From JAQGMV01 sp050260255 (GTDB lineage Bacteria > Pseudomonadota > Gammaproteobacteria > Burkholderiales > SG8-41), in the NCBI GenBank assembly GCA_050260255.1, contig JBLNBW010000308.1, forward strand, positions 1-13,607: DNA of 13,607 nt, in the 5' to 3' direction. The notes under the pieces are model-generated. The model searched no databases and was not told the DNA's origin. It was given only the letters and a program-made list of their open reading frames with translations. The translations under genes and the position numbers were made by a program. Positions 1 through 7,075 of this stretch are shown in pieces. Position 1 is the stretch's first letter. Each line of letters opens with the position of its first letter.

Positions 1-908
1 GGCGACACCGACTTGTTGCGATTGATGCGGTCGTCGGTGTTGCGCAATGTCGCCATGACGAAACGCTCCCCGAGCGGCTGCTCGAGTATCACATCGAGCA
101 TGGGGAGCAGCCCGTGATGCAGGCCCTGCCGTCGCAATTGCTGCACGCACTCAGTGGCGTGCCCGGACAGGAGCAGCTTCAGCATCTCGTCGAAGAGCCG
201 CGCGGGCGGGACGTTGGCAAGGAGCGGCGCGAGCGCGCGTATCGGCTTGCGCGTATGCGGCTCTATGGTGAGTCCGAGGCTTGCGGAAAGACGCACCGCG
301 CGCAGCATGCGCACCGGGTCCTCGCGATAGCGGCGCTCCGGATCGCCGATCATGCGCAGCTGCTTCTTGCCTAAATCCGCCACGCCACCGTGGTAATCCC
401 AGATTTCCTGCGATGCCGGATCGTAGAACAGCGCGTTCACCGTGAAGTCCCGGCGCGTTGCATCCTGCTCCTGCGAGCCGAACACGTTGTCGCGCAGCAG
501 CCGTCCATGCTCGTCAGCGACCCGGCTCTCGGCGTCTTCGGCCTCCGCGCCGGCCTGTTCGCCACGGTAAGTCGAGACTTCGACCATTTCCCGTCCGCAC
601 ATCACGTGCACTAGGCGGAACCGCCGCCCGATGATGCGAGACCGGCGAAACAGCACGTGCACCTGCTCGGGGGTCGCGTCGGTGGCGACGTCGAAATCCT
701 TCGGATCGCGCCCGAGCAGCAGATCGCGCACCGCACCGCCCACAACGAAAGCGGCGTAGTCGTGGTCCTGCAGCGTCTGCGTGACTTTTACGGCACAGGG
801 GCTGATGCGATCGCGCGATATCCCGTGCTTGCTGAACGGAATGATGCTCGGCTTACGCCCCCTGAAGATGCGTCCGGAAAAGACCTTGCCGAGTATTCGC
901 TTGATCAT
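1..908 (-). CDS. pcnB: Poly(A) polymerase I (partial, C-terminus off window)
   Basis: Adds 3' poly(A) tails to RNA, which promotes decay by the degradosome and exonucleases in the cytoplasm. About 302 N-terminal residues are visible; the 3' end lies beyond position 1. The protein starts MIKRILGKVF. It shows the class II nucleotidyltransferase signature VGGAVRDLLLG (residues 56-66), then the metal-binding pair in KDFDV (D71, D73). A second block, RRDFTVNALFYD, and the GDPERRYREDPVRMLRA helix follow, as in bacterial PcnB and CCA-adding enzymes. The spacing and the basic N-terminus fit PcnB better than a CCA enzyme. The ATG at 908 has no clear Shine-Dalgarno; the frame stays open a little further upstream, but this start fits the family. 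It is the last visible gene of the minus-strand block, 61 bp after the ABC ATPase, with a hairpin in that gap. In betaproteobacteria folK often follows, which would be off-window. Confidence 0.95.
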   Translation of the reverse strand, partial: MIKRILGKVFSGRIFRGRKPSIIPFSKHGISRDRISPCAVKVTQTLQDHDYAAFVVGGAVRDLLLGRDPKDFDVATDATPEQVHVLFRRSRIIGRRFRLVHVMCGREMVEVSTYRGEQAGAEAEDAESRVADEHGRLLRDNVFGSQEQDATRRDFTVNALFYDPASQEIWDYHGGVADLGKKQLRMIGDPERRYREDPVRMLRAVRLSASLGLTIEPHTRKPIRALAPLLANVPPARLFDEMLKLLLSGHATECVQQLRRQGLHHGLLPMLDVILEQPLGERFVMATLRNTDDRINRNKSVS

Positions 909-920
909 GAATCGCGTTGT

Positions 921-958
921 ACGAAAATTGAGCGGCGTCCCGGGAGGAACGTCCGCTC
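921..958 (-). terminator. Hairpin with short T-run between ABC ATPase and pcnB
   Basis: On the minus strand GAGCGG pairs with CCGCTC (958-953 with 935-930), and CGTTCC with GGGACG inside it (951-946 with 941-936). There is one bulged base at 952 and a four-base loop (945-942). Minus-strand AATTTTCG follows directly. The stem is about 12 bp and GC-rich, but the T-run is short. It could be an intrinsic terminator for the ABC genes or an attenuator in front of pcnB, whose ATG lies 21 bases beyond the stem. Found by eye; no folding energy was computed. Confidence 0.55.
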
Positions 959-969
959 CGCGTGCTGCA

Positions 970-1731
970 TTATATCTCGGGGACCAGGTAACGCGCCGCG
1001 CCGTCGACAAATTCGCGCAGTGTGCAGCCATAGAGCCGTTCCAGCGTGCCGCGGGCGAGCAATGTCCCGGCCGGTCCGGTGGTCGCATGCCCGGCGCCGT
1101 CGAGCAGCAGGACGTGAGAACAGGCACGGGCGGCCCACAACGCATCGTGCAACACCATCACCACCGCGCGGCCCTGCTCGGCCATGGTCTTCATGAGCGT
1201 CAGCACACGCGCCTGGTACGTGAGATCGAGATGCGCGAGCGGCTCGTCGAGCAGCATGCACGTCGCCTCCTGCGCAAGAAGCTGCGCGATGCGCACGCGC
1301 TGACGTTCCCCGCCGGACAGTGTCCCGTACTCGCGTGCCGCAAGCGCCGCGACCCCGGCCAGCTCGAGCGCGGCGTGCGCGTGGCGCACATCGTCGCCTT
1401 GCCATGCGAGAGACGATGCGCTGCGGGGATAGCGGCCCAGCAGCACGAAATCGAACACCGTTCCCCAGAATTCGCCGAGCTCGTGCTGCGGAAGCAAGCC
1501 CAAGTAGCGTGCCCGCTCGCGGCTGCGATATTCCGACAGCGCTCTGTCGCCCCAGCACACAGTGCCCTCATCGGGCGGCCGCACGCCGGCGAGCGCATGC
1601 ATGAAGGTGGTCTTGCCGCTGCCGTTTGGCCCCAGCACGCCCCACAGCTCGCCGGGCCGCACGGCGACGTCCAGTCCGCTGCACAGCACGCGACCGTCGA
1701 CGACAAGCCCGAGATTTCGACACGTCAGCAT
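970..1731 (-). CDS. FecCD/BtuCD-type ABC transporter, ATP-binding subunit
   Basis: Cytoplasmic ATPase (253 aa) that would power a type II ABC importer for iron-siderophore, haem or cobalamin. Walker A is GPNGSGKTT (34-42) and the Q-loop is LLPQ (Q82). The signature is LSGGERQRVRIAQ (138-150). Walker B is CMLLDEP (158-164) with catalytic E163, and the H-loop is VMVLHD (H195). The EFWGTVFDFVLLGRYP segment is typical of the BtuD/FecE/HmuV group. The ATG at 1731 shares one base with the permease stop (TGATG), so translation is probably coupled and the pair made in equal amounts. The same frame stays open upstream to about 2559, but that part is a shadow of the permease gene. Substrate cannot be told from sequence: no binding protein, TonB receptor, riboswitch or Fur-like site is visible. 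Family certain, substrate open. Confidence 0.93.
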   Translation of the reverse strand: MLTCRNLGLVVDGRVLCSGLDVAVRPGELWGVLGPNGSGKTTFMHALAGVRPPDEGTVCWGDRALSEYRSRERARYLGLLPQHELGEFWGTVFDFVLLGRYPRSASSLAWQGDDVRHAHAALELAGVAALAAREYGTLSGGERQRVRIAQLLAQEATCMLLDEPLAHLDLTYQARVLTLMKTMAEQGRAVVMVLHDALWAARACSHVLLLDGAGHATTGPAGTLLARGTLERLYGCTLREFVDGAARYLVPEI

Positions 1732-2744
1732 CAGCGTACTCGTCCCAGCAACACGAGCATCACCGGCACGCCGAGCAGTGCGGTCAGGACGCCGACCGGC
1801 AATTGCTGTGGCGCCCACAGCATGCGCGCGGCGGTATCCGCCGCGGTAAGAAACGCCCCACCCAGCAGGACGGCAAGCGGCAGCAGCGCACGATGCCGCG
1901 CGACGCCCATCAGCCTTATTGCATGAGGGACCATGAGCCCGACGAAGCCGATCGCACCGCCGAGCATCACCGCAGCGACCGTCGCGAGCGCCGCGCACAC
2001 GAACACACCGGCCTGCAGCGCCGCGACGTGCAGGCCGAGGGAGCGCGATTTGACGTCGCCCAGCGCCAGCAGGTCGAGCTTTACGGCGAGGTACGACGAC
2101 ACGCCGAGCACGGCGATCAGCACTACCCACGCCGCGAGCGGACTGTCGGCGTGGGAAAGATCGCCCATCAGCCAGTACAACATGCCCTTCACCTGCGCCT
2201 GCGGCGAGAGCAGCAGGGTCAAGCTGATCAATGCCGCAAGACCCGCGGACAGCACGACGCCGGTGAGCAGCACGCGATACATATTCCAGCCGCCCGCGCG
2301 ATAACTCAAGGCAAAGAGCAGAACGATCGCGGCGAGCGCACCGGAGAATGCGGCGGTATTCACAGTGAGCGCGTTGAGGCTCAGCGCTATCGCGGCGAGT
2401 GCGCCCAGCGATGCGCCACTCGAAATTCCCAGCACATAAGGGTCCGCGAGCGGGTTGCGCAACAGCACCTGAAGCAGCGCACCGGCGAGTGCGAGCAGCC
2501 CGCCGCATGCGAACGCAGCAAAAGCGCGCGGCGCACGCAGCTTCCACACTACGTCCCACACGACGCCCGAACGCGAGCTGAACGTGGCGTCCCAGACTGC
2601 GGCGATACCGAAATCCAGGCTGCCCAGCAGCAGCGCCGCAGCGAGCGAGATGACGGCCGCAAACGTAGCCACGACAGCGATCGCGAGCGCGCGGGCGGGT
2701 CCCGGCTGCAATGCCGGTTGCACTATGCGCACGGTGTCGAGCAC
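1731..2744 (-). CDS. FecCD/BtuC-family ABC transporter permease
   Basis: Inner-membrane subunit (about 337 aa, usual size for the family, expected 10 membrane helices) of a siderophore/haem/cobalamin-type importer. Family blocks are clear: LRAPR (69-73) followed by a Gly/Ala-rich helix, RNPLADPYVLGISSGAS (96-112), GAIGFVGLMVPHAIR (263-277; the EAA-like loop contacting the ATPase), and a final LPVGVLTALLGVP helix (315-327). The start is uncertain. A GTG at 2744, 13 bp after the HAD stop, gives a normal length. An ATG at 2804 would add 20 residues (MPSGTAGRCC...) overlapping the HAD gene; GTGs at 2732 and 2723 are also possible. None has a good Shine-Dalgarno, so expression probably depends on readthrough from the HAD gene. 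Its TGA overlaps the ATPase ATG. Confidence 0.9.
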   Translation of the reverse strand: MLDTVRIVQPALQPGPARALAIAVVATFAAVISLAAALLLGSLDFGIAAVWDATFSSRSGVVWDVVWKLRAPRAFAAFACGGLLALAGALLQVLLRNPLADPYVLGISSGASLGALAAIALSLNALTVNTAAFSGALAAIVLLFALSYRAGGWNMYRVLLTGVVLSAGLAALISLTLLLSPQAQVKGMLYWLMGDLSHADSPLAAWVVLIAVLGVSSYLAVKLDLLALGDVKSRSLGLHVAALQAGVFVCAALATVAAVMLGGAIGFVGLMVPHAIRLMGVARHRALLPLAVLLGGAFLTAADTAARMLWAPQQLPVGVLTALLGVPVMLVLLGRVR

Positions 2745-2757
2745 GGCCGTTGCGTCG

Positions 2758-3420
2758 CTATGCCGTATGCAGGCGCAACACCGGCCAGCCGTTCCGCTCG
2801 GCATGTGCGCGCAGCCGCTCGTCGGGATCGACGGCGACAGGATGGGTGACGTGGCTGAGCAGCGGCAGGTCGTTCATCGAGTCGCTGTAGAACCATGATT
2901 CATCGAACGCGGCAAAGCTCTGCCCACGTTGGGCGAGCCACGACTTTACGCGCTCCACCTTGCCGTCGCGAAAACACGGTGTGCCCCGGACCCCGCCGGT
3001 GAACTGGCCGTCACGCTCTTCGGGCTCGGTCGCAATAAGATGCGCCACGCCGAAAGCGCGCGCGATGGGAGCGGTCACGAAGCTGTTCGTCGCCGTGACG
3101 ATCGCGCACAGGTCGCCGGCATGCCGCTGCACCAGCTTCTGCGCCGCGTCGCTCATGATCGGTGCAATCTTGCGGATCATGAATTCGCGATGCCATGCAT
3201 CGAGCACTGCGCGGTCGTGCCGCGCGAGCGGCTTTAACTGAAAGTCGAGAAACTCGTAAATGTCGAGGGTGCCCGCCTTGTACTGCTCGTAGAAGCGGTG
3301 ATTTCGCGCTTCGTATACTTCCCGGTCCAGCACGCCCTGCTCGATGAGGAACTGCGCCCATTCGAAATCGCTGTCCCCGGCGAGCAGGGTGTTATCCAGA
3401 TCAAAAAGTGCGAGTCGCAT
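2758..3420 (-). CDS. HAD-superfamily subfamily IB (SerB-like) phosphatase
   Basis: Predicted cytoplasmic phosphatase of 220 aa. Motif I is FDLDNTLL (D7 nucleophile, D9 acid/base). Motif II is IVTATN (T109). The motif III lysine lies in DGKVERVKSW (K154 or K159). Motif IV is YSDSMNDLPLL (D180, D184 for Mg2+). The helical cap between motifs I and II (about residues 17-90) marks it as subfamily IB, the phosphoserine-phosphatase-like group. Family members near pcnB in betaproteobacteria are often named SerB or histidinol-phosphatase without proof; the true substrate is unknown. The ATG at 3420 has no recognisable Shine-Dalgarno. A heptamer array lies 16-71 bases upstream, filling most of the 50-bp gap to hda and running into the hda 3' end. 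Downstream, the ABC permease begins close to or overlapping its stop. Confidence 0.9.
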   Translation of the reverse strand: MRLALFDLDNTLLAGDSDFEWAQFLIEQGVLDREVYEARNHRFYEQYKAGTLDIYEFLDFQLKPLARHDRAVLDAWHREFMIRKIAPIMSDAAQKLVQRHAGDLCAIVTATNSFVTAPIARAFGVAHLIATEPEERDGQFTGGVRGTPCFRDGKVERVKSWLAQRGQSFAAFDESWFYSDSMNDLPLLSHVTHPVAVDPDERLRAHAERNGWPVLRLHTA

Positions 3421-3435
3421 GATGCTTGACTAGTG

Positions 3436-3491
3436 TTACCGGTTACGGGTTACGGGTTACGGGTTACGGGTTACGGGTTACGGGTCACCGG
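3436..3491. repeat. Tandem heptamer array, 8 units of TTACGGG type
   Basis: Eight contiguous 7-bp units: TTACCGG (3436-3442), six identical TTACGGG units (3443-3484), then TCACCGG (3485-3491). Both edge units contain the palindrome ACCGGT (3438-3443 and 3487-3492). The array covers the last six codons and stop of hda and ends 15 bp before the HAD start. On the hda strand the unit is CCCGTAA. Because 7 is not a multiple of 3, all three hda-strand frames read the same cycle, P V T R N P stop, so any frame ends within 21 bp. All three plus-strand frames are open, cycling G L R V T G Y. Perfect short repeats like this are prone to slipped-strand length changes. Confidence 0.97.
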
Positions 3492-4163
3492 TCTGCGCAC
3501 CAGCTCGCGCACGAGAGAGAGCGTGACCGGCCGCTTCGCCTCGAGCGAGTAGCGATCGAGCGCACGTACCGCCGCGAGCAAGGAGGCCATGTCGCGCGCG
3601 ACGTGCCGCAGCAGGTATTCCACGATATCGTCATCCAGCGCGAACCCCAGCTGCTGCGCGTAATCGCCAAGCGCCCGCGCCTTTTCCTCGTCGGTGAGCG
3701 CATGCAGTTGATACACGAGCCCCCAGCCGAGGCGGGTGATGACATCCGGGCGCAGCGGCAGCTGCACGGCCGGCGCATCGCCCGCCGCGACGAGCGAGGC
3801 GCCACGCTCCCGCAAGGCATTGTAAGCATTGAACAGCGCGATCTGCCCTTCCGCCGGCAGACGCTCGACGTCATCGACGAGCAGGCAGGCGAGATCGTCG
3901 GTGGATGGCATTGCATGCGTGCCCGCATCGCACGCAACGTATCCGCAGCTGCGCCCGCCCTCCGTCATGGCCCGATGCACTGCTTTCAACAGATGCGTGC
4001 GGCCGCTGCCCTGCGCGCCCCACAGATACACGTAATGCTCGTCCGATGCACCGGACGCGAGCGCTTCCAGCCGCTGCTTGGCCTCGGTGTTGCGGCCGTC
4101 TATGAAGTTGCCGAACTCGGGATCGGCCGGCTCCATGAGCTCGAATGCAAGTTGCCGCATCAT
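3471..4163 (-). CDS. hda: Hda, DnaA-related regulatory inactivator of DnaA
   Basis: AAA+ protein of 230 aa (E. coli Hda is of similar length). With the DNA-loaded sliding clamp it stimulates DnaA-ATP hydrolysis and so limits re-initiation of replication. Walker A is GAQGSGRTH (49-57), with Arg in place of the usual Lys as in E. coli Hda. Walker B is LLVDD (94-98), sensor I is around AAGD (126-129), and the box VII Arg-finger region is RLGWGLVYQL (R144). Sensor II is around HVARDMASLL (R190). There is no C-terminal helix-turn-helix domain, which separates it from DnaA. The N-terminal MMRQLAFEL is the likely clamp-binding peptide, though it departs from the QLxLPL form. ATG at 4163 overlaps the upstream permease stop by 4 bp (ATGA); a second ATG follows at 4160. 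The last six residues (PVTRNP) and the stop lie in the heptamer array, so the native C-terminus was probably replaced. Confidence 0.94.
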   Translation of the reverse strand: MMRQLAFELMEPADPEFGNFIDGRNTEAKQRLEALASGASDEHYVYLWGAQGSGRTHLLKAVHRAMTEGGRSCGYVACDAGTHAMPSTDDLACLLVDDVERLPAEGQIALFNAYNALRERGASLVAAGDAPAVQLPLRPDVITRLGWGLVYQLHALTDEEKARALGDYAQQLGFALDDDIVEYLLRHVARDMASLLAAVRALDRYSLEAKRPVTLSLVRELVRRPVTRNP

Positions 4164-5218
4164 GCGTTGTACATGCCGCTGCCCAGGTAGCCTCGGCGAA
4201 GATGGCGCAGCCAGACAAGCAGTGAAGCGCTGACCGGCACCGCAAGGAGGACGCCGAAGAATCCGAACAGCTGCCCGAACGCAAGCAGCGCGAAAATCAC
4301 GGCGACGGGGTGCAGCCCTATCCGCTCTCCGACCAGCATGGGAACGAACACGTATCCTTCCAGCACGTTGCCGAGCACGAATACGCCCCACACCCACACG
4401 AGCTGCGACATGTTGTCGAACTGCAGCAGCCCCGTGAGCGTAGCGAGCGCGACGCCGGTGATGACGCCGAGGTAAGGAACGAAGGTCACCAGCCCGGCGA
4501 TCATGCCGACGGAAAGCGCGTAGTCGAGACCGACGAGCCACAGCGCTATCGTGTAGAACGCTCCCATCAGCAGCATGACGAACAGCTGGCCGCGCAGAAA
4601 CTGTCCGAGGACCTCGTTGATCTCCGTGAAGAGCGCGACGAACTGCGCGTACCAACGCCTCGGCACCATTTCCGAAATGCTGAGCATCAGCCGGTTCCAG
4701 TCGCGCATGAAGTAGAACAGCACGACCAGCACGAGCACGAAGTTGACGACGAAGTCGACGAGCGCCATGCCGCCGGTCGTGATCGACGGCAGCATCTTGA
4801 CGGCGAAATGCTGTATGTCCGCAAGATGCTCCGTCACCCACTCCTTCACGAACTCGACATCGAGCTGCATGCCGAACTGCTTGGACAGCCACGGCGCAAC
4901 GGTCGTGCGAAACCAGTCGAGATAGACGGGAATCTGCTGCGCCATCGCACGCGCCTGGCGCACGAGCAGCGGCACCATGACGAGCATGAAGGCGACGAAC
5001 AGCGCGATGAGAATCGCGAGCATCAACGCTGCGGCGAGCGTACGAGGGACGCTGCGCCTGCTCATGCGGTCGACCAGTGGATTGCAGATGTACGCGAGGA
5101 TTGCCGCGAACAGGAATGGCGCGAGTATGGGCGCCAGCAAGTACAGCAGCACGCCCAGCGCCACGGCACCTGCGATCCACCAGCGGTACTGCGGCTTTTC
5201 GGAACGCGTGTTGTCCAC
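4160..5218 (-). CDS. AI-2E transporter family (PerM-like) membrane protein
   Basis: Inner-membrane protein of 352 aa, the usual length for the AI-2E/PerM family. Two N-terminal hydrophobic hairpins span about residues 13-45 and 60-85. A soluble, amphipathic central region (about 87-145) follows, then several helices. Typical family blocks are ILAYICNPLVD (40-50), AGLVTFVPYLGVITG (241-255) and PMLVGERIGLHPVAVIFALL (293-312), the last followed by the FGQLFGFFGVLLAVP helix. Family members have been linked to autoinducer-2 export, Na+/H+ exchange or unknown solutes; the substrate here cannot be told. It starts with GTG at 5218 (MDNTRSEK), behind only a weak ribosome site. The stop overlaps hda, a pairing common in betaproteobacteria. 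It is the first gene of the minus-strand block and divergent from purM. Confidence 0.92.
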   Translation of the reverse strand: MDNTRSEKPQYRWWIAGAVALGVLLYLLAPILAPFLFAAILAYICNPLVDRMSRRSVPRTLAAALMLAILIALFVAFMLVMVPLLVRQARAMAQQIPVYLDWFRTTVAPWLSKQFGMQLDVEFVKEWVTEHLADIQHFAVKMLPSITTGGMALVDFVVNFVLVLVVLFYFMRDWNRLMLSISEMVPRRWYAQFVALFTEINEVLGQFLRGQLFVMLLMGAFYTIALWLVGLDYALSVGMIAGLVTFVPYLGVITGVALATLTGLLQFDNMSQLVWVWGVFVLGNVLEGYVFVPMLVGERIGLHPVAVIFALLAFGQLFGFFGVLLAVPVSASLLVWLRHLRRGYLGSGMYNA

Positions 5219-5362
5219 TTGCGGTAAAATTGTGATTGGGTCTGCCTACGCGCAGTACGCAACGGATACCGGCCGGGTTGCGAGGCGCGCATATCTTAGC
5301 TTAATTCGGGGATGCGCCGTATTTTCTCCCTCACCGCCGGGTGATTTCCGCAGAGGCCATCT
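5219..5362. promoter_or_regulatory. Divergent intergenic region: AI-2E block and purM promoters
   Basis: This 144-bp gap separates two divergent blocks, so promoters for both should lie here; that is inference from layout. Visible candidates are weak. On the plus strand they are TAAAAT (5225-5230) and TATTTT (5320-5325, with TTAGCT 18 bp upstream). On the minus strand there is TAAGAT near 5293-5298 without a good -35. The palindrome CCGGCCGG lies near 5269-5276. The purM Shine-Dalgarno AGAGG (5352-5356) sits six bases before its GTG. I recognise no PurR-like operator or purine riboswitch. Confidence 0.45.
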
Positions 5363-6406
5363 GTGACTGAACCTTCCCGCACCGGACTTACTTACCGCGA
5401 CGCCGGCGTCGACATCGATGCCGGCGATCAGCTCGTAGAGAACATCAAGCCCCATGCCAAGCGAACGATGCGCCCTGGCGTCATTGCCGGCATAGGCGGT
5501 TTCGGCGCGCTGTTCGAAGTTCCGAAGAAATACCGCGAGCCCGTGCTCGTCTCGGGCACCGATGGCGTGGGCACCAAGCTCAAGCTCGCTTTCGAGCTGG
5601 AGCGCCACGATACGATAGGTATCGATCTCGTCGCGATGAGCGTGAACGACATTCTCACGCTGGGCGCCGAGCCGCTGTTCTTCCTCGACTACTATGCCTG
5701 CGGCAAGCTCGACGTGGCGACGGCTACGCAGGTCGTGAAAGGCATCGCCGTCGGCTGCGAGCAGGCGGGATGCGCGTTGATCGGCGGCGAGACCGCCGAA
5801 ATGCCCGGGATGTACACGCCGGGCGAATACGATCTTGCCGGATTCGCGGTCGGCGTAGTCGAGAAGAGCCGCATCATCGACGGCAAGACGATCGCCGAGG
5901 GTGATGTCGTACTCGGGCTCGCGAGCGACGGCGCACACTCGAACGGCTACTCGCTCATTCGCAAGATCATCTCGGCGAGCAAGGCCGACCTGTCCGAGAA
6001 GCTCGAGGGCAAGCCGCTTGCCGACTGGATACTCGCGCCGACGCGCATCTACGTGAAACCCGTGCTGCACCTGCTCGAGCTCATGACGGTGAAAGGGCTC
6101 GCGCACATCACCGGCGGCGGGCTGGTCGACAACGTCCCGCGCGTCCTCGGCGAAGGACTGACCGCCGAGCTCAAGCGCGATACGTGGCCGCGCGCGCCGC
6201 TGTTCACGTGGCTGCAGGAAAAAGGCAACATAAGCGATGCCGAAATGCATCGCGTGTTCAACTGCGGCATCGGCATGGTGCTCGTCGTCGACAAGCGCGA
6301 CGCCGACCGCGCATGCAGCCTGCTGCGCGAGGCGGGCGAAACGGTGACGCGCATCGGCTGGATCCGGCGTCGCCGTCCCGGCGAAGCACAAACCATCGTC
6401 GTCTGA
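5363..6406 (+). CDS. purM: Phosphoribosylformylglycinamidine cyclo-ligase (AIR synthetase)
   Basis: Cytoplasmic enzyme of de novo purine synthesis: FGAM + ATP gives AIR + ADP + Pi. At 347 aa it matches the usual length. PurM/ThiL-family blocks are clear: IGGFGALFEVP (44-54), SGTDGVGTKLKLA (64-76, nucleotide binding), GIDLVAMSVNDILTLGAEPLFF (86-107) and GGETAEMPGMY (141-151). Further on are LGLASDGAHSNGYSLIRK, ITGGGLVDNVPR and HRVFNCGIGM. The GTG start at 5363 has a good Shine-Dalgarno (AGAGG, 5352-5356). Nothing is missing or truncated. It leads a plus-strand run with purN 9 bp downstream, so consecutive and nearby pathway steps are made together; this purM-purN pairing is common in proteobacteria. 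Confidence 0.98.
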   Translation: MTEPSRTGLTYRDAGVDIDAGDQLVENIKPHAKRTMRPGVIAGIGGFGALFEVPKKYREPVLVSGTDGVGTKLKLAFELERHDTIGIDLVAMSVNDILTLGAEPLFFLDYYACGKLDVATATQVVKGIAVGCEQAGCALIGGETAEMPGMYTPGEYDLAGFAVGVVEKSRIIDGKTIAEGDVVLGLASDGAHSNGYSLIRKIISASKADLSEKLEGKPLADWILAPTRIYVKPVLHLLELMTVKGLAHITGGGLVDNVPRVLGEGLTAELKRDTWPRAPLFTWLQEKGNISDAEMHRVFNCGIGMVLVVDKRDADRACSLLREAGETVTRIGWIRRRRPGEAQTIVV

Positions 6407-6415
6407 CGCGACCCC

Positions 6416-7075
6416 GTGAAGCGCATCGTCATCCTCATTTCCGGTCGCGGGAGCAACATGGTTGCGCTCCTCGATGCCGGCTTGCCGGCGGAGGTGTGCG
6501 CCGTGCTGAGCAACGATCCCGAAGCACGGGGGCTTGCAACCGCGCGCGAGCGCGGCATACCCGCCAGCGCCATCGATCACCGCCGCTATGCCGATCGCAG
6601 CGCGTTCGACGCAGCACTGATCGAAGCGATCGAAGCCCACCAGCCGGATCTCGTCGTACTCGCAGGCTTCATGCGCATACTGACGGACGCTTTCGTGCTG
6701 CGTTACGCAGGGCGTCTCGTGAACATACATCCTTCGCTGCTGCCGTCGTTCCCCGGTCTGCACACGCATAGGCGCGCGCTCGAAGCCGGAGTACGCGTGC
6801 ACGGCTGCACGGTGCATTTCGTGACGCCGACGCTCGATCTCGGGCCGGTGATCATACAAGCCGCCGTTCCGGTACTCGACGGCGACACCGAAGACACGCT
6901 CGCGGCACGCGTTCTGCGGCAAGAGCATCGCATCTATCCCCAGGCTGTCCGCTGGTTCTGCGAAGACCGGCTCCAGATCACGCCGGACGGTCGCGTCATG
7001 ATCAAGGACGTGCTGGCGGCATCCGGCTCGCTGCTGAACCCGCCGCTCGAAACGCCGGGCACGCGCGTCGCATGA
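6416..7075 (+). CDS. purN: Phosphoribosylglycinamide formyltransferase (folate-dependent)
   Basis: GAR transformylase: uses 10-formyltetrahydrofolate to formylate GAR to FGAR in purine synthesis. It has 219 aa, close to E. coli PurN. The N-terminal phosphate-binding loop is SGRGSNM (9-15). The catalytic residues expected from the E. coli enzyme are present: N103 and H105 in NIHPSLLPSFPGLHTH (103-118), and D141 in LDLGPVI. The GTG start at 6416 follows purM by 9 bp with little room for a ribosome site, so coupling to purM is likely. Its TGA overlaps the next gene's ATG by 4 bp (ATGA). About 15 residues after the conserved fold (PPLETPGTRVA end) look like an unconserved tail. Confidence 0.97.
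   Translation: MKRIVILISGRGSNMVALLDAGLPAEVCAVLSNDPEARGLATARERGIPASAIDHRRYADRSAFDAALIEAIEAHQPDLVVLAGFMRILTDAFVLRYAGRLVNIHPSLLPSFPGLHTHRRALEAGVRVHGCTVHFVTPTLDLGPVIIQAAVPVLDGDTEDTLAARVLRQEHRIYPQAVRWFCEDRLQITPDGRVMIKDVLAASGSLLNPPLETPGTRVA

Noticed and set aside
1732..2559. In-frame extension upstream of the ABC ATPase start
   Set aside because: It lies entirely over the permease gene and its translation has no resemblance to an ABC domain; Walker A spacing fits a start at 1731.
3436..3491. Telomere-like or CRISPR-like reading of the heptamer array
   Set aside because: The unit has one base more than TTAGGG and lies inside a chromosome between genes; the units have no spacers, so it is neither a telomere nor a CRISPR array.
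3426..4190. Plus-strand 254-aa frame starting in the heptamer array, with a VTGYGLR peptide repeat
   Set aside because: The repeat peptide is a by-product of the array being open in all plus frames; the rest is antisense to hda. Such peptides are common in spurious predictions.
4310..5227. 305-aa plus-strand frame antisense to the AI-2E-family gene
   Set aside because: Composition dominated by His, Glu, Arg and Gln, the mirror of a hydrophobic membrane-protein gene; no start signal or motif.
5246..6928. 560-aa minus-strand open frame antisense to purM and purN
   Set aside because: Both plus-strand genes are full length with every motif intact; the antisense frame resembles no family and starts inside purN.
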